Origin: Maledivibacter halophilus
GTDB taxonomy: Bacteria > Bacillota > Clostridia > Peptostreptococcales > Caminicellaceae
Length of the DNA: 64,000 nt
Direction: 5' to 3'
Assembly (NCBI RefSeq): GCF_900167445.1
Contig: NZ_FUZT01000001.1
Coordinates: 827,363 to 891,362 of the forward strand
Part shown: positions 53,471-61,158 of the stretch, one piece after another
Layout: every line of letters begins with the position of its first letter
How positions within the stretch are numbered: position 1 is the first letter of the stretch
Notes under the pieces: generated by a model
Told to the model about the DNA's origin: nothing
What the model saw: only the letters and a program-made list of their open reading frames with translations
The model's database searches: none
Translations under genes and position numbers: made by a program

Positions 53471-54787
53471 ATGGCAGAAATCAACAATACAGATGAAATA
53501 AGGAAAGAATCTGAAAACCAAAGCTTATTAAAACAAATAAAAAAAATGATGTTTAATAATATAGTTACTTTGTTATTTCTCATACTATGCCTTGCAGGGG
53601 TTATATTATCTGAACTTCCAATATTTTTCATAGTAAATGAGCTATTAACTAGAATATTTAGAAATTCCTTTTTAGTCCTTGCCCTTATTATTCCTGTAAT
53701 AGCAGGAATGGGACTTAACTTTGCCATAACAGTAGGTGCCATGGCTGGGCAGGCTGCTATCATTGCAGTAACCCACTGGGGTGTACCTGGAATATATGGG
53801 TTTATACTTTGTGCTATTTTATCTGTACCCCTTGCTGTAATATTTGGTGTTTTAACGGGAAGATTATTAAATAGAACAAAGGGACAAGAGATGATAACCA
53901 GCTTAATAACTGGATATTTTGCAAATGGTATATATCAGTTTATTTTTTTGTTTGGTATAGGAACATTTATCCCAATGGTAAACGAAGTTCTGATATTACC
54001 CAGTGGTGTTGGAATAAGAAATACTGTGGACTTAGCAAAGAATAATGGTATAAAATATGCGTTAGATGACTTGGTAAAATTTCCTCTTTTCAATGTTCTG
54101 CTTTTTATAAGTATTTTATCATTACTATATTTTGCTTATAAATTATTTAAAAAAGATATTACTGTAGCTGAACGTGAAAATAGATATAAATATATAATCT
54201 ATTTTGCATTGTCCATAATTGTGATTTTTATAAGTACTGGATTTATTTTGGATATAGGAATTCCAAAAGGATTAAAAGCTCTAAGGGTTTTAAAGGTTCC
54301 TATTGTTACAATGTTTGTAGTTTTGTTTTTATGTGCCTTTAATGTTTTAATAGTTAAAACAAAGCTAGGACAGGATTTCAGAACCGTTGGACACGATCAA
54401 AATATTGCAAAGGTTTCAGGCATTAATGTTAATAGAGTTAGGGTGATAGCTATTACAATATCAACGGTTTTAGCTGCATGGGGACAATTGATATTTCTTC
54501 AGAACATAGGCATAATGAATACCTATGGTAGCCATGTCCAAATTGCTCTATTTTCTATAGCTGCTTTACTTGTTGGAGGAGCTTCTGTTACAAAGGCTAC
54601 AATTGGGCAAGCGCTACTTGGGGTAATACTTTTCCATACATTATTTATAGTATCTCCTAAGGCAGCACAAAACCTTTTCGGGGATGCACAAATAGGAGAA
54701 TTCTTTAGGAATTTTGTTTCCTATGGAGTTATAGGTATAGCCTTAGGCTTGCATGCATGGCAAAGAGCATTTGATAAAAAGAAATAG
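53471..54787 (+). CDS. ABC transporter permease 2 of the DUF3798 system
   Basis: The 438-residue BPD_transp_2 permease has a soluble N-terminal tail (about 1-28), about ten membrane helices, GMGLNFAITVGAMAGQAA, and the coupling loop GQDFRTVGHDQNIAKVSGINVNR. It is longer than its partner because of an inserted segment about 165-245. ATG 53471 follows GGGGGGGAGAATAAT. The two permeases probably form a heterodimer. Confidence 0.9.
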   Translation: MAEINNTDEIRKESENQSLLKQIKKMMFNNIVTLLFLILCLAGVILSELPIFFIVNELLTRIFRNSFLVLALIIPVIAGMGLNFAITVGAMAGQAAIIAVTHWGVPGIYGFILCAILSVPLAVIFGVLTGRLLNRTKGQEMITSLITGYFANGIYQFIFLFGIGTFIPMVNEVLILPSGVGIRNTVDLAKNNGIKYALDDLVKFPLFNVLLFISILSLLYFAYKLFKKDITVAERENRYKYIIYFALSIIVIFISTGFILDIGIPKGLKALRVLKVPIVTMFVVLFLCAFNVLIVKTKLGQDFRTVGHDQNIAKVSGINVNRVRVIAITISTVLAAWGQLIFLQNIGIMNTYGSHVQIALFSIAALLVGGASVTKATIGQALLGVILFHTLFIVSPKAAQNLFGDAQIGEFFRNFVSYGVIGIALGLHAWQRAFDKKK

Positions 54788-54843
54788 AGAATTTAATATT
54801 TTTTAGGAAAATGATTTCTTGATGTGAATAGAATAAAAAACTA

Positions 54844-54872
54844 TTGACATAATATAAAAGTAATGATAAACT
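54844..54872 (+). promoter_or_regulatory. Promoter of the infC operon
   Basis: TTGACA (54844-54849), a 17-base spacer and TAAACT (54867-54872), upstream of the leader. Confidence 0.7.
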
Positions 54873-54904
54873 AATTTATGTTAAATGTATTAATGAAAAT
54901 AAAG

Positions 54905-55041
54905 TAGAAGCATATCGTTTCTCACCTTGCGACTTGGTCAGTAAGGTAAATATAGCCTAATATATACTATTTATTTAACGCCTATATATTATTAATTGTG
55001 GCTATAAGACGAATGCTTAGACATTCGTCTTTTTGTTTTTT
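54905..55041 (+). ncRNA. L20-type leader with attenuator upstream of infC
   Basis: A structured leader contains ATCGTTTCTCACCTTGCGAC and GGTCAGTAAGG and ends in a strong terminator AAGACGAATG / CATTCGTCTT with a T run (55006-55041) just before infC. Firmicute infC-rpmI-rplT operons carry such an L20-responsive leader; binding by L20 would favour termination. The aptamer fold itself was not verified. Confidence 0.78.
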
Positions 55042-55086
55042 ATATAATTTTCAGATATGTTTTTTAAATTTATCAGGAGGTGGACA

Positions 55087-55599
55087 ATTATTAAAAAGAA
55101 ACTTGAGGTTAATGAATCTATAAGGGATCGTGAAGTAAGACTTATTGACTCTAATGGAGAACAGCTAGGGGTAGTATCATCACGGAGAGCACTTGAGATA
55201 GCAGAAGAAAGAAAGCTTGATCTGGTAAAAATAGCTCCAAATGCTAAACCGCCAGTATGTAAAGTAATGGATTTCGGAAAGTATAAATACGAGCAAGCTA
55301 AGAGAGAAAAGGAAGCAAAGAAGAAACAAAAAACAATAAGTGTCAAGGAAGTTAGATTAAGTCTTAATATAGAAGATCATGATTTGAACACAAAGGCTAA
55401 TAATGCCATGAAATTCCTTGAAAAAGGAGATAAGGTTAAGGTGTCTTTAAGATTCAAGGGTAGAGAGCTAGGACATACTCATTTGGGGAAGGATGTATTG
55501 AATAAATTTTTCTCCATAGTTTCTGAAGTTGCTACTATAGATAAAAGTGCAAAAATGGAAGGTAGAAGCATGGTAATGTTCCTATCTCCTAAAAATTAA
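55087..55599 (+). CDS. infC: Translation initiation factor IF-3 (AUU start)
   Basis: The start is ATT 55087, six bases after AGGAGG in ATCAGGAGGTGG. This gives MIKKKLEVNESIRDREVRL, aligning residue for residue with B. subtilis IF-3 (MISKDFIINEQIRAREV), which also uses AUU. The 170-residue protein has both domains (APNAKPPVCKVMDFGKY, then RFKGRELGHTHLG). The AUU start allows IF-3 to repress its own translation. Confidence 0.93.
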   Translation: MIKKKLEVNESIRDREVRLIDSNGEQLGVVSSRRALEIAEERKLDLVKIAPNAKPPVCKVMDFGKYKYEQAKREKEAKKKQKTISVKEVRLSLNIEDHDLNTKANNAMKFLEKGDKVKVSLRFKGRELGHTHLGKDVLNKFFSIVSEVATIDKSAKMEGRSMVMFLSPKN

Positions 55600-55649
55600 A
55601 TATAACCAACTTCAAATACTAAGTTTTAATTTTGATTATATAGGGTTTA

Positions 55650-55735
55650 CATAGTAAAATTTAATTTATACGGGTACAAATGCTCGCAGATTTTTAAGAG
55701 CTTTTGACATGGATAAATTGAAGTCTTTACTTAAG
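55650..55735. repeat. Family B interspersed repeat, degenerate (copy B4)
   Basis: TAGGGTTTACATAGTAAAAT and TTTAATTTATACGGGTAC, then TGGATAAATTGAAG near the right end. It stands just upstream of copy B5 in the infC-rpmI gap. Confidence 0.5.
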
Positions 55736-55744
55736 TCCCTATAG

Positions 55745-55852
55745 ACATAAACAAATTGAAAAATGAATTCATATATCTCAAAAAATCTCGTAAGCATGGA
55801 TATTTTTAAGATGTATAAATTGAATTTTGACATTGTTTCATTATAAATAGGG
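55745..55852. repeat. Family B interspersed repeat (copy B5)
   Basis: ATAAACAAATTGAAAAATGA on the left and GACATTGTTTCATTATAAAT on the right, with ATCTCAAAAAATCTCG and GATATTTTTAAGATGTATA inside, closely match B1 and B2. Confidence 0.7.
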
Positions 55853-55924
55853 CTTATTTGAAAGAAGTAACTTCAATGTTTCTTGTTTTTCTAACCCTAT
55901 GAAAAATTGAAGGGAGGAATAAAA

Positions 55925-56122
55925 ATGCCTAAAATGAAAACCCATAGAGGAGCTGCTAAAAGATTTAAAAAGACTGGCTCAGGGAAAATTAAAAGAGCAA
56001 AAGCTTATAAAAGTCATATATTAACTAAAAAATCAGCTAAAAGGAAAAGAAATCTACGTCAATCTGGAATAGTATCCAAAGGCGATGAAAAGAGAATTAA
56101 AAAAGTTATTCCATATTTATAA
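55925..56122 (+). CDS. rpmI: Ribosomal protein L35
   Basis: The 65-residue basic protein has the L35 start [20 protein letters not shown] and the [10 protein letters not shown] segment. ATG 55925 follows GAAGGGAGGAATAAAA. It belongs to the infC-rpmI-rplT operon but is separated from infC by 325 bases containing two family B repeats. Confidence 0.97.
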   Translation: MPKMKTHRGAAKRFKKTGSGKIKRAKAYKSHILTKKSAKRKRNLRQSGIVSKGDEKRIKKVIPYL

Positions 56123-56155
56123 ATTCTAGGATGAAAAGTAAAGGAGGTAAGGAAA

Positions 56156-56515
56156 ATGGCAAGAGTTAAAAAGGCTGTAAACGCCAAGAAAAAGCATAAG
56201 AAAATATTAAAGCTTGCTAAAGGTTATTATGGAGCGAAAAGTAAACTTTTTAGACCTGCTAACGAAGCTGTAATGAGGTCTTTGAGGTATGCATATATAG
56301 GACGTAAATTAAGAAAAAGAGATTTTAGAAAATTATGGATATCAAGAATTAATGCTGCTGCAAGGATGAATGATATTTCATATAGCAGACTGATCAATGG
56401 ATTAAAGCTTGCTAATGTAAGCATAAATAGAAAAATGCTTTCTGAAATGGCAATTCACGATCCAGAAGGATTTAAGCAGCTTGTAGAAGTTGCAAAGTCA
56501 AAATTAAATGCATAA
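56156..56515 (+). CDS. rplT: Ribosomal protein L20
   Basis: The 119-residue rRNA-binding protein of the 50S subunit has the L20 landmarks [37 protein letters not shown] and [17 protein letters not shown]. It starts 33 bases after rpmI with AAAGGAGG. As L20 it may feed back on the operon leader. Confidence 0.97.
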   Translation: MARVKKAVNAKKKHKKILKLAKGYYGAKSKLFRPANEAVMRSLRYAYIGRKLRKRDFRKLWISRINAAARMNDISYSRLINGLKLANVSINRKMLSEMAIHDPEGFKQLVEVAKSKLNA

Positions 56516-56517
56516 AT

Positions 56518-56548
56518 AAAAATAGGCTCATACAGAGCCTATTTTTTT
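56518..56548 (+). terminator. Terminator after rplT
   Basis: AAATAGGCTC-ATACA-GAGCCTATTT followed by more T residues. Confidence 0.88.
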
Positions 56549-56666
56549 GCCAATTTAAACACCTTTGAGTAAAATTGTTAGTAAAATAATGAATTGAAGT
56601 TTTTACTTTTAAAAAAAGGATTAAAGTGGTATAATAAACAAATGAAAATCAAATAATTCGATTGGG

Positions 56667-58031
56667 GTGATTACAATCGAAAGGAATAATACTTTACGTA
56701 GTTATAGATTGAATCCTGCTCAAATACTAGTTTTAGGTTTTGCCAGTGTAATATTAATTGGAGCTCTATTGTTAAATCTTCCTATTGCTTCCCAAAGTGG
56801 TGAAAGCGTAGGGTTTGTGAATTCCATATTTACCGCAACCTCAGCAGTTTGTGTAACAGGCTTAGTTGTAGTAGATACAGGTACGTATTGGACTGTATTT
56901 GGAAAGACAATAATTCTTTTATTGATACAAATTGGTGGGTTAGGATTTATGACTATGGCTACTTTGGTGGCTTTTATTATTGGGAAACGAATATCTTTGC
57001 GTGAAAGATTAATTATGCAGGAGGCTTTAAATCAGTTAACCATATCAGGTTTGGTAAGATTAACACAGCATATTTTGATTACGACCTTTATAATTGAAGG
57101 TATAGGAGCCTTTTTTTTATCATTAAAATTTATTCCTATATATGGTACTAGTAAAGGAATACTATATGGTATTTTTCATTCAATATCTGCATTTTGTAAC
57201 GCCGGTTTTGATTTGATTGGTAATGGCAGAAGTTTAACTCCATTTGTGGATAGTGCCTTAGTAAATATTGTGATATGGCTCTTGATTATTGTTGGCGGTT
57301 TAGGCTTTACTGTAGTTATGGATGTAATAAAATTCAAGAAATTTAGTAAGTTAACATTACATACAAAATTGGTTTTATCTATAACTGCTATATTAATACT
57401 TACAGGATTTGTATTGATTTTTGCTTTAGAATTTACTAATCCAGATACACTTGGAAATTTGAGTATAAAGGGTAAATTTCTAGGGAGCATGTTTCATTCG
57501 ATAACACCTAGAACTGCTGGCTTCAATACCCTCCCCATGGATAAGTTGAGGATGGCATCAAAGTTTTTCATAATAATTTTTATGTTTATAGGAGGGTCTC
57601 CAAGCTCTACAGCTGGAGGAATAAAAACTACTACCGCAGGGGTTTTGGTTCTAAAGATTATATCAACCATAAGAGGAAAGAATGATACTGAGATTTTTAA
57701 TAGAAGAATTGCTAAGGATGTAATAGATAGGGCCTTTGCTATATTAGCTATTGGAATGCTGTGGATTTTAATTGTAACAATGATACTTTCTATCACAGAA
57801 GCGAATCAAGATTTTCTCCATATATTATTTGAAACAGCTTCTGCCTTTGGAACCGTTGGACTTACATTGGGACTTACTCCTAATCTCAGCATAATAGGGA
57901 AAATAGTTATATCCCTTACTATGTTTGCTGGAAGGTTAGGTGCACTTACCATTGTATTTGCATTAGGGAGAAAACAAGAAAAAAATAAAGGTTTAGTAAG
58001 ATATCCTGAAGGAAAAGTAATGGTAGGATAG
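56667..58031 (+). CDS. ktrB: Potassium uptake protein KtrB (TrkH family)
   Basis: The 454-residue membrane subunit has the four pore loops of the Trk/Ktr family: SAVCVTGLVVVDTG, SAFCNAGFDL, TPRTAGFNTLP and SAFGTVGLTLG. The frame can start at GTG 56667, but that GTG lies in TTGGGGTGATT, itself the best ribosome site, and the codon at ideal spacing is ATC (56676), so a non-canonical start is possible. The cytoplasmic partner KtrA follows by 12 bases. Confidence 0.93.
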   Translation: MITIERNNTLRSYRLNPAQILVLGFASVILIGALLLNLPIASQSGESVGFVNSIFTATSAVCVTGLVVVDTGTYWTVFGKTIILLLIQIGGLGFMTMATLVAFIIGKRISLRERLIMQEALNQLTISGLVRLTQHILITTFIIEGIGAFFLSLKFIPIYGTSKGILYGIFHSISAFCNAGFDLIGNGRSLTPFVDSALVNIVIWLLIIVGGLGFTVVMDVIKFKKFSKLTLHTKLVLSITAILILTGFVLIFALEFTNPDTLGNLSIKGKFLGSMFHSITPRTAGFNTLPMDKLRMASKFFIIIFMFIGGSPSSTAGGIKTTTAGVLVLKIISTIRGKNDTEIFNRRIAKDVIDRAFAILAIGMLWILIVTMILSITEANQDFLHILFETASAFGTVGLTLGLTPNLSIIGKIVISLTMFAGRLGALTIVFALGRKQEKNKGLVRYPEGKVMVG

Positions 58032-58043
58032 AGAGGTGACTAT

Positions 58044-58694
58044 ATGAAGAAACAATTTGTTGTTATTGGCTGTGGAAGATTTGGAACAAGCGTTGCTAAA
58101 ACTCTATATAATATGGGATATGAAGTTTTGGTAATAGATAAAAATGAAGAAACCATACAAAGTATTGCAGATAGTGTAACCCATGCTGTTCAGGCTGATG
58201 CTACAGATGAAAAATCTATAAAATCCTTAGGAATAAGAAATTTTGATGTTGCAGTAGTAACTATTGGATCAAATATTCAATCTTCTATATTAGTTACCTT
58301 GATGGTTAAGGAACTTGGTGTAGAATATGTTATAACTAAGGCCCAAAATGAATTGCATGCTAAGGTACTATATAAAATTGGTGCTGATAGGGTTGTATTT
58401 CCTGAAAGGGAAATGGGAGTTAGGGTTGCACATAATCTAGTATCTTCAAACATAATGGATTATATTGAACTTGCTCCTGATTACAGTATTGTAGAGATTG
58501 CGACTCTAGATGAATGGATAGGTAAAAGTTTAGTAGAATTAAATATGAGGTCAGTATATGGTGTTAACGTTATGGCTATAAAACATGGACCCAATATTGA
58601 TATATCACCGGATGCTGAAGATTTAATTGAAGAAGGCGATGTTTTAGTTGTTATTGGACATAATGATGATATACGTGAAATTGAGAAAAAATAG
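58044..58694 (+). CDS. ktrA: Potassium uptake regulator KtrA (TrkA, RCK)
   Basis: The 216-residue cytoplasmic regulator has an RCK_N Rossmann domain with VIGCGRFGTSVAKTL and the acidic end VLVIDKNEE, which binds ATP/NAD, and an RCK_C domain (about 135-216). It forms the gating ring under KtrB. AGAGGTGACTAT precedes the ATG. Confidence 0.95.
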   Translation: MKKQFVVIGCGRFGTSVAKTLYNMGYEVLVIDKNEETIQSIADSVTHAVQADATDEKSIKSLGIRNFDVAVVTIGSNIQSSILVTLMVKELGVEYVITKAQNELHAKVLYKIGADRVVFPEREMGVRVAHNLVSSNIMDYIELAPDYSIVEIATLDEWIGKSLVELNMRSVYGVNVMAIKHGPNIDISPDAEDLIEEGDVLVVIGHNDDIREIEKK

Positions 58695-58706
58695 GGGTGC
58701 TTATAG

Positions 58707-59519
58707 GTGATTAAGGAAATAATATCCCCATCGAATCAAAATATAAAGCATATTAAATCATTACATAAAAGAAAATATAGAGATAAGCATAAAGAGTTTT
58801 TAATAGAAGGGCTTAGAAGTGTTGAACATGGTTTAGAGAATAATGCAGAGTTTAGGAATATATGTTATAATGATGTGATAACAAGTAGCAATAGGGGCTG
58901 TAAGTTATTAGAAAAAATTTCTCAAAGAAAAATAGAATTATGTAAAATAAATGATAAGATTTTTAAGGAAATATCTACTACCGATAGTCCCCAAGGAATA
59001 TTAGGTGTTGTAAAAAGGCGGTATTATGATTTAGAAGATATAATCAGTAAGGACAAATTATTTCTAATAATTCTTGATAAATTGCAAGACCCCGGAAATG
59101 TTGGTACAATTATTAGAACCGCCGATGCGGCAGGGGTAAGTTGCATAATATCATTAAAGGGGACTGTGGATATATATAATAGCAAAACCATTAGATCTAC
59201 TATGGGATCAATTTTTAGTATGCCAATAATACATATAGAAACCATAGGTGATGTAATTGAAATCTTAAAGGGAAATGGGGTAGATATTATTTCTACCACA
59301 TTGGAGGCCGAAAGATATCACTTTGAAGTAAAATATGGAAGAAAGAATGCAATTATTATTGGTAATGAAGGAAATGGAATTTCTAATGAGTTAATTAAAC
59401 GATCCGACATAAAAGTTAAAATACCCATAATAGGAAATGCAGAATCTTTAAATGCTTCCATTGCAGCGGGTATAATTATATATGAAATAGTAAGACAGAC
59501 TCATTTTCAGAAAATTTAA
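58707..59519 (+). CDS. TrmH/SpoU-family RNA 2'-O-methyltransferase
   Basis: The 270-residue enzyme has an N-terminal substrate-binding domain (about 1-100, with KEFLIEGLRSVEHGLE) and the knotted SPOUT domain with motif 1 LQDPGNVGTIIRTADA, motif 2 IIGNEGNGIS and motif 3 IPIIGNAESLNASIAAGI. The close position upstream of pheS is typical of firmicutes, where it is annotated as an rRNA methyltransferase (YsgA-like). The exact nucleotide is unknown. GTG 58707. Confidence 0.9.
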   Translation: MIKEIISPSNQNIKHIKSLHKRKYRDKHKEFLIEGLRSVEHGLENNAEFRNICYNDVITSSNRGCKLLEKISQRKIELCKINDKIFKEISTTDSPQGILGVVKRRYYDLEDIISKDKLFLIILDKLQDPGNVGTIIRTADAAGVSCIISLKGTVDIYNSKTIRSTMGSIFSMPIIHIETIGDVIEILKGNGVDIISTTLEAERYHFEVKYGRKNAIIIGNEGNGISNELIKRSDIKVKIPIIGNAESLNASIAAGIIIYEIVRQTHFQKI

Positions 59520-59539
59520 TAATTAAATGAAATAACTAC

Positions 59540-59568
59540 TTGTAAACCTTTTTTTGCTGTGCTATAAT
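59540..59568 (+). promoter_or_regulatory. Promoter upstream of yqzL and the pheS T-box
   Basis: TTGTAA (59540-59545), a 17-base spacer and TATAAT (59563-59568), 40 bases before yqzL. Confidence 0.72.
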
Positions 59569-59607
59569 TTTATCTAAGTAGACTAGTAAAAAGGGGTGCA
59601 TCTATTA

Positions 59608-59700
59608 ATGTTATATATGGCTAAATTCTTTTGGAATGTTTTTATGTTAACTGGTAATTTAGATGCGTATCTCATATATAAAAAGATAGTAGGTTGTTAA
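59608..59700 (+). CDS. yqzL: YqzL-family small protein, 30 aa
   Basis: The 30-residue peptide MLYMAKFFWNVFMLTGNLDA... ends YLIYKKIVGC. The W-x-x-F-x-x-TGN-(I/L)-D-x-Y-L-(L/I)-(Y/F)-K pattern is that of YqzL, a tiny conserved firmicute protein of unknown function. AAAAGGGGTG supplies a ribosome site. It lies between a promoter and the pheS T-box. Confidence 0.75.
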   Translation: MLYMAKFFWNVFMLTGNLDAYLIYKKIVGC

Positions 59701-59734
59701 GTTTAATTATTGTTTTTAGTAATTTTAATTTAAT

Positions 59735-60057
59735 ATATTCAATGGCAATGAAAGAGAAAAGTAAGATAAATACAACTTACAGAGAGGAAATGTTATAGGC
59801 TGAAAGCATTTCTAGTTTAAGATTTATCAGAAGTTCACTCTGGAGCTATGGAGCTGAAAGTTATTAGTAAGCTTTATCGGATAACACCGTTATAATGTCG
59901 CAAGAGATGTTAAGAATAAATATTAATCTTATATCTTAATATTATATATGCATATAAGTTTTATTATAATAGTGTTGTCCATATCTGTTTCTTAACAAAA
60001 AGGGTGGTACCGCGATGAGAACCTTCGTCCCTTGTGGATGGAGGTTTTAATATTTTT
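59735..60057 (+). ncRNA. T-box riboswitch controlling pheS-pheT (Phe specifier TTC)
   Basis: ACAGAGAGGAAATG (stem I), the specifier in TCAGAAGTTCACTCTGGAG (TTC, 59834-59836), T-box AGGGTGGTACCGCG (60001-60014), and terminator AACCTTCGTCC / GGATGGAGGTT (60020-60046) with a T-rich tail. The stretch between stem I and the T-box is long, with an extra AT-rich stem near 59920-59960. Confidence 0.93.
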
Positions 60058-60102
60058 TGAAGAATATAATTTTTAGACATATATACAGAAAGGAGATATA
60101 CA

Positions 60103-61122
60103 ATGAAAGAACAGATTTTAGAAATTTTAGAAAAAGTTAAAAAAGATATTGCTTCAGCTGAATCATTAAATGAATTAGAGCAATTTAGAGTTAAGTATTT
60201 AGGGAAAAAAGGGGAATTAACTGTTTTGCTAAGGGGCATGGGTAAATTGTCTAAGGAAATGAGACCCGTAATAGGTAAATTGGCAAATGAAGTTAGGGAC
60301 TCAATTGAGAAAACTTTAGAGGAAAGTAAGGCAGTTATAAAAGAAAAAGAAAAGAATGCCAGGTTGAAAAATGAAGTTATTGATGTTACATTACCTGGTA
60401 AGGTTAATAGAATAGGTCATAAGCATCCCCTTACATTGGTTTTAGATGAAATTAAGGATATATTCATGGGGATGGGATATAAAATTGCCGAGGGCCCTGA
60501 GGTTGAAACTGTTTACTATAATTTTGATGCACTAAATGCACCAAAGGATCATCCATCGAGGGATCTTTCTGATACCTTCTATATAAATAAGGATATATTA
60601 CTTAGAACTCAAACTTCACCGGTTCAAGTTAGAGTTATGCAAAAATCCAAGCCCCCCATTAGGATTATTTCCCCGGGTAGATGTTATCGTACCGATGAAA
60701 TTGACGCAACCCACTCTCCAATGTTTCATCAAATAGAAGGATTGCTTATAGATAAAGATATTACATTGGGAGATTTAAAGGGTACTTTAGATACCTTTGC
60801 AAAAAGACTTTTTGGTATAAATACCAAAACAAAGTTTAGACCACATTATTTCCCATTTACAGAACCTAGTGGAGAAGTCGATGTATCCTGCTTTAAATGT
60901 GGAGGAAAGGGATGTAAAATCTGTAAAGGTAGTGGATGGATAGAAATATTAGGCTGTGGAATGGTTCATCCAAACGTCTTAGAGGAATGTAACATTGACC
61001 CAGAGGTTTATAGTGGCTTTGCATTTGGAATGGGCCTTGATAGAATAACTATGCTAAAATATGAAATTGAAGATATACGTCTTCTATTTGAAAATGATAT
61101 GAGATTTATTGAACAGTTTTAA
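60103..61122 (+). CDS. pheS: Phenylalanine-tRNA ligase alpha subunit
   Basis: The 339-residue catalytic subunit has an N-terminal coiled coil (about 1-90), motif 2 with [32 protein letters not shown] and motif 3 [32 protein letters not shown] metal-binding-like insert is normal for the family. GAAAGGAG precedes the ATG; pheT follows by 36 bases. Confidence 0.98.
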   Translation: MKEQILEILEKVKKDIASAESLNELEQFRVKYLGKKGELTVLLRGMGKLSKEMRPVIGKLANEVRDSIEKTLEESKAVIKEKEKNARLKNEVIDVTLPGKVNRIGHKHPLTLVLDEIKDIFMGMGYKIAEGPEVETVYYNFDALNAPKDHPSRDLSDTFYINKDILLRTQTSPVQVRVMQKSKPPIRIISPGRCYRTDEIDATHSPMFHQIEGLLIDKDITLGDLKGTLDTFAKRLFGINTKTKFRPHYFPFTEPSGEVDVSCFKCGGKGCKICKGSGWIEILGCGMVHPNVLEECNIDPEVYSGFAFGMGLDRITMLKYEIEDIRLLFENDMRFIEQF

Positions 61123-61158
61123 AAGCTGGCAGATAAACAATGTTAGGAGGATGACTTT

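Noticed and set aside
55057-55086. ATG 55057 as the start of infC
   Set aside because: The region contains the AGGAGG ribosome site, and the family alignment begins at ATT 55087.
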